Shown here: in pieces, positions 61,260 through 64,000 of the stretch
How positions within the stretch are numbered: the first letter of the stretch is position 1
Layout of the letters: every line of letters begins with the position of its first letter
Source: Hymenobacter wooponensis
GTDB lineage: Bacteria > Bacteroidota > Bacteroidia > Cytophagales > Hymenobacteraceae
Length of the DNA: 64,000 nt
Reading direction: 5' to 3'
Assembly (NCBI RefSeq): GCF_004745865.1
Contig: NZ_SRKZ01000011.1
Span: 1 to 64,000 of the forward strand
The notes under the pieces: model-generated
Seen by the model: only the letters and a program-made list of their open reading frames with translations
The model's database searches: none
What the model was told of the DNA's origin: nothing
Translations under genes and position numbers: made by a program

Positions 61260-62391
61260 GTGACGGTCGATACCCCGCGCTACTACTTGCCGCCCACCGA
61301 GGCGGGACCGAAGACCTTCAGTCCCCTGCAGCACCTGTTTCCGCAGCACGTGACGCCGGAGCGGTTGTATTTGGAAACCAAATGGGCCAGTTTGATTCCC
61401 TACCAGAAAACGGCCGATTTGCTCCACGACGTGTTGCCCATTGCTGCGAAGCTCACGGGCACGACCATTCAGCAGCACCTGCACGCGGTGGTCGAAGCGC
61501 AGGAACAGCAGCTGCCCGCGGAAGTGTCCTCTTTTCAGGGCGTTTGTCAGCGCGACCGCGAGGCCTTGCCGTGCCCGCCCCGCCCGCTGGTGGTCGGCCT
61601 CGACGGCGGCTACGTCCGGCACTGGCATAAGAAAGGTTGTTTCGAGGTGATTGCGGGCAAAAGTATTCCCGCCGAAGGGACTGCCAAATGCTTCGGTTTC
61701 GTGCAGGAGCGATGCCAAGCCGCGCCGACGGGTGTTCGAGGTCCTGCGCTCGCAAGGCTTACAGGCCAATCAGTCCGTGGAATTCTTTACCGATGGCGCC
61801 TCCATTCTTCGGTCGCTGACCAGTTATTTGAGTGCGGAGTCCACCCACATCCTGGACTGGTTTCACCTGACCATGCGCCTGACGGTGCTGCAGCAGTACG
61901 CACTGGGCTTCGCTCATGTCGACGCGGCCGGTGCAAAAGCGCTGCAAGACGGCTTGACCAGCATCAAATGGCACCTCTGGCATGGCAACGCCGAGCGGGC
62001 CCTGGAAAAGATACTGGACCTGGACGATATCCTGGCTACGCACCAAGACGACCCGCTCGTAGCCAAGAAATACAGCAAGTGCAAGCCGTTGGCCCGGCTA
62101 CTGGCTGATTTTCACACCTACGAGGAGCAAAACAGCGGCTTCATCGTGGACTACTCCGAGCGCCAGCGCTACGGCGAACGCGTCTCCACCAGCTTTGTGG
62201 AGTCGGCGGTAAATCAGGTGCTGGCCAAGCGAATGGTGAAGCGGCAACAAATGCAGTGGACCAAAAAGGGCGCGCATCTGCTCATACAGGCCCGTACCAA
62301 GGTGCTCAACGAGGAATGGGAAGACTGTTTCCGGCAGCAGTATCCGGACTTCCGGTCAGTGCCAACGGAACCGATGCAGATGGCCGCCTAA
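61260..62391 (+). pseudogene. ISKra4-family transposase, truncated and frameshifted
   Basis: Frame 1 (61260 to about 61710) carries TFSPLQHLFPQHVTPERLYL, ETKWASLIPYQKTADLL and GLDGGYVRHWHKKG (first Asp); frame 2 (about 61705-62391) carries DAKPRRRVFEVL, FFTDGASILRSL (second Asp) and ESAVNQVLAKRMVKRQQMQW (Glu). The switch falls near 61707, where FVQERDAKP would need two extra bases. About 100 N-terminal residues expected in the family are missing and no terminal inverted repeats are apparent. The element is dead. Confidence 0.8.
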
Positions 62392-62656
62392 ATCCATTGC
62401 CCCACACTTTTTGATGCTCTCCATACAAGCCTTCCTATAACAGCCTTTTTAAGCTAGATTCAGACACCTCAATAATGTCAACGTCATTCATAGTTAAGCC
62501 TAGTTAGGGACCGCAAAGTGTATGATTGCCAATTTTATTGGTTTTGAATCAACTAAAAATATTGGCAAAGAGCGCTTCTTGCCTTCGTCGGCTTTACAGC
62601 TACCTTTGATACTGTCCCAAGTTGGCCTTTTTTGGTAGAAGCTTTTTTTGCCCACT
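62392..62656 (+). promoter_or_regulatory. Intergenic region with helicase promoter
   Basis: The 265 bp are AT-rich. TTG (62579-62581), 19 nt, then TACCTTTG (62601-62608) is a full -33/-7 promoter 48 nt before the ATG. The right end of the insertion element must lie in the first part but cannot be placed. Confidence 0.7.
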
Positions 62657-64000
62657 ATGCTTAGTCTCGATGCTATCCGTCCCCGGATGTTTTTACGGGG
62701 TATTTTGTCCGACCAGATTGTTCAGGTGATTGCGCTGGAGCATGCTGGACCTGATGCGGCCACATTGTATTTTAAGGGGGCAGACGGGCGTCCAAGCGAA
62801 CAGTTTTTATCCCGCGCCGACGAAGCCAAGCTGGACGAAGCAGTAGCAGAACAACGCCCGTGGACGTTTACCGGCGATGCCTCTCAGTTCATCTTGGCGA
62901 CGGAGGCCCACCGCATTCGCCTAGCCCACTTGTTTGACCCGATGATGGCAGTCCACACATCGGACGTGGAACCGCTACCCCATCAGATTACAGCGGTCTA
63001 CGAAACCATGTTGCCTCGTCAACCATTGCGGTTCGTGCTGGCAGATGACCCAGGGGCTGGAAAAACCATCATGGCAGGCCTCCTAATCCGGGAGCTAACC
63101 ATGCGGGCCGATGCTCAGCGCGTCTTGATTGTTGCTCCTGGTAGCCTGGTCGAACAGTGGCAAGATGAACTGCTGCAAAAGTTTGGGTTGGAGTTTACCA
63201 TTTTCTCCCGTGACCTCATCAACCAGTCGCCTACAGGCAATGCCTTCGCGGGCCACGACCGGCTGATTGCCCGGCTGGACCAACTTAGTCGAAATTGCAC
63301 TTCGGGAAAAGACGAGCCACCAGGCCCCTTAGAGGAGCTACTAGATGCTTCCCGATGGGATTTGATTATTGTCGACGAGGCCCATAAAATGGCCGCGCAT
63401 TGGAGTGGGCAGGAGGTAAAGCCCTCCGACCGGTACCGACTTGGCATGAAGTTGGGCAAGTTGACCCGCCACTTCCTGCTAATGACTGCTACGCCGCATA
63501 ATGGCAAGGAGGAGGACTTTCAACTGTTCATGTCGCTACTTGATTCGGAGCGATTTGACGGTAAGTTTCGGGATGGAGTACACCGGGCTGACGTGTCGGA
63601 CTTGATGCGCCGCATGGTTAAAGAGGACCTGCGCACGTTCGACAATAGGCCTCTTTTTCCAGAGCGTAAGCCTTATACGGTACTTTACGATTTGTCCTCC
63701 GCCGAGCAGGCGCTCTACGACGCGGTGACGCAGTACGTGGAAAACGAAATGGATAAGGCCGACCTTATCACGGATGGGCGTCGGCGCAGTGTTGCAGGCT
63801 TCGCACTGACTTCGTTGCAGCGCCGCTTGGCTTCTAGCCCGGGTGCTATCTACAAGTCGCTACGGCGGCGTCGGGAGCGACTTGAGGAACGGGTAGTGCA
63901 GGAATTGGCCCGCGTCGGAGCCGATGGAAGTATTGTGGCCAGCTTCACTTCGTTTGACTTGCCAGACGATTTGGATGAGGACCTGCCAGCGGGCGAATAC
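62657..64000 (+). CDS. SNF2/DEAD-type helicase of a defence island (partial)
   Basis: The frame runs 448 codons to the window edge with no stop. It has [31 protein letters not shown] (Walker A PGAGKT at 132-137), IIVDEAHK (DEAH at 240-243) and [22 protein letters not shown] (motif III), then [14 protein letters not shown] and [30 protein letters not shown]. Relatives of about 900-1100 residues occur with DNA methyltransferases in DISARM class 1 (drmD) and DUF1156 loci. The AT-richer composition than the sulfur region points to transfer. The rest of the system is outside the window. Confidence 0.8.
   Translation, partial: MLSLDAIRPRMFLRGILSDQIVQVIALEHAGPDAATLYFKGADGRPSEQFLSRADEAKLDEAVAEQRPWTFTGDASQFILATEAHRIRLAHLFDPMMAVHTSDVEPLPHQITAVYETMLPRQPLRFVLADDPGAGKTIMAGLLIRELTMRADAQRVLIVAPGSLVEQWQDELLQKFGLEFTIFSRDLINQSPTGNAFAGHDRLIARLDQLSRNCTSGKDEPPGPLEELLDASRWDLIIVDEAHKMAAHWSGQEVKPSDRYRLGMKLGKLTRHFLLMTATPHNGKEEDFQLFMSLLDSERFDGKFRDGVHRADVSDLMRRMVKEDLRTFDNRPLFPERKPYTVLYDLSSAEQALYDAVTQYVENEMDKADLITDGRRRSVAGFALTSLQRRLASSPGAIYKSLRRRRERLEERVVQELARVGADGSIVASFTSFDLPDDLDEDLPAGEY

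Noticed and set aside
61217-61630. 137-codon frame as a full PIN-domain gene
   Set aside because: After 14 codons the reading is an out-of-frame version of the transposase; no PIN acidic residues follow.

Overview
The window looks like chromosome or megaplasmid DNA of a high-GC member of the Bacteroidota, most like Hymenobacter and relatives (Cytophagales). The reasons are the GC-rich coding sequence, promoters with the Bacteroidota -7 box TAnnTTTG (clearest near 910, 25890, 42931, 61175 and 62601), LytTR signalling, and a conjugation operon of the TraE/F/G/J/K/M/N/O type known only from this phylum. No rRNA, tRNA or CRISPR array was seen.

1-8.6 kb (+ strand): the end of a LysR regulator, a YeiH-type exporter behind a palindromic operator, a diheme cytochrome of the thiosulfate dehydrogenase (TsdA) type, an exported DsrE-like protein, two orphan periplasmic binding proteins, a 68-codon N-terminal fragment of cytochrome oxidase subunit I, and small membrane and hydrolase genes. 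8.7-15.6 kb (- strand): two secreted YVTN beta-propellers flanking an internally duplicated lipoprotein, a Met/His-rich DUF305 protein and a LytS/LytR-type two-component pair.

15.9-25.9 kb (- strand): a tight series of sulfur genes running from an ArsR regulator through a TauE exporter, a persulfide dioxygenase-rhodanese fusion, a rhodanese, two YeeE/YedE half-transporters, a methyltransferase, an OprD-like porin, a second DsrE-like protein and an MFS transporter to a SoxB-like metallophosphoesterase. The ArsR and TauE promoter regions share a 12-bp word. Together with the tsdA cluster this suggests uptake, oxidation and detoxification of thiosulfate, persulfide and sulfite (inference).

26-35.7 kb (+ strand): a 5'-nucleotidase lipoprotein, a CCC1/VIT1 family protein, and a TolC-RND-adaptor efflux operon followed by a TlpA thioredoxin.

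35.8-64 kb: accessory DNA. It holds a low-GC RES-domain gene with a small DNA-binding-like gene after it; an operon series of mostly unknown genes with an ArdC-like antirestriction protein, driven by three 63-bp near-identical repeats each 33-34 bp before a start codon; a SulP transporter with an attenuator-like leader; a Toprim primase-like protein; a conjugation operon (traE to traO); a tyrosine recombinase; a PIN-domain gene cut short next to a decayed ISKra4-family transposase; and, running off the edge, a large SNF2-type helicase typical of defence islands. No relaxase or coupling protein is visible, so the conjugative element is either incomplete or continues outside the window.
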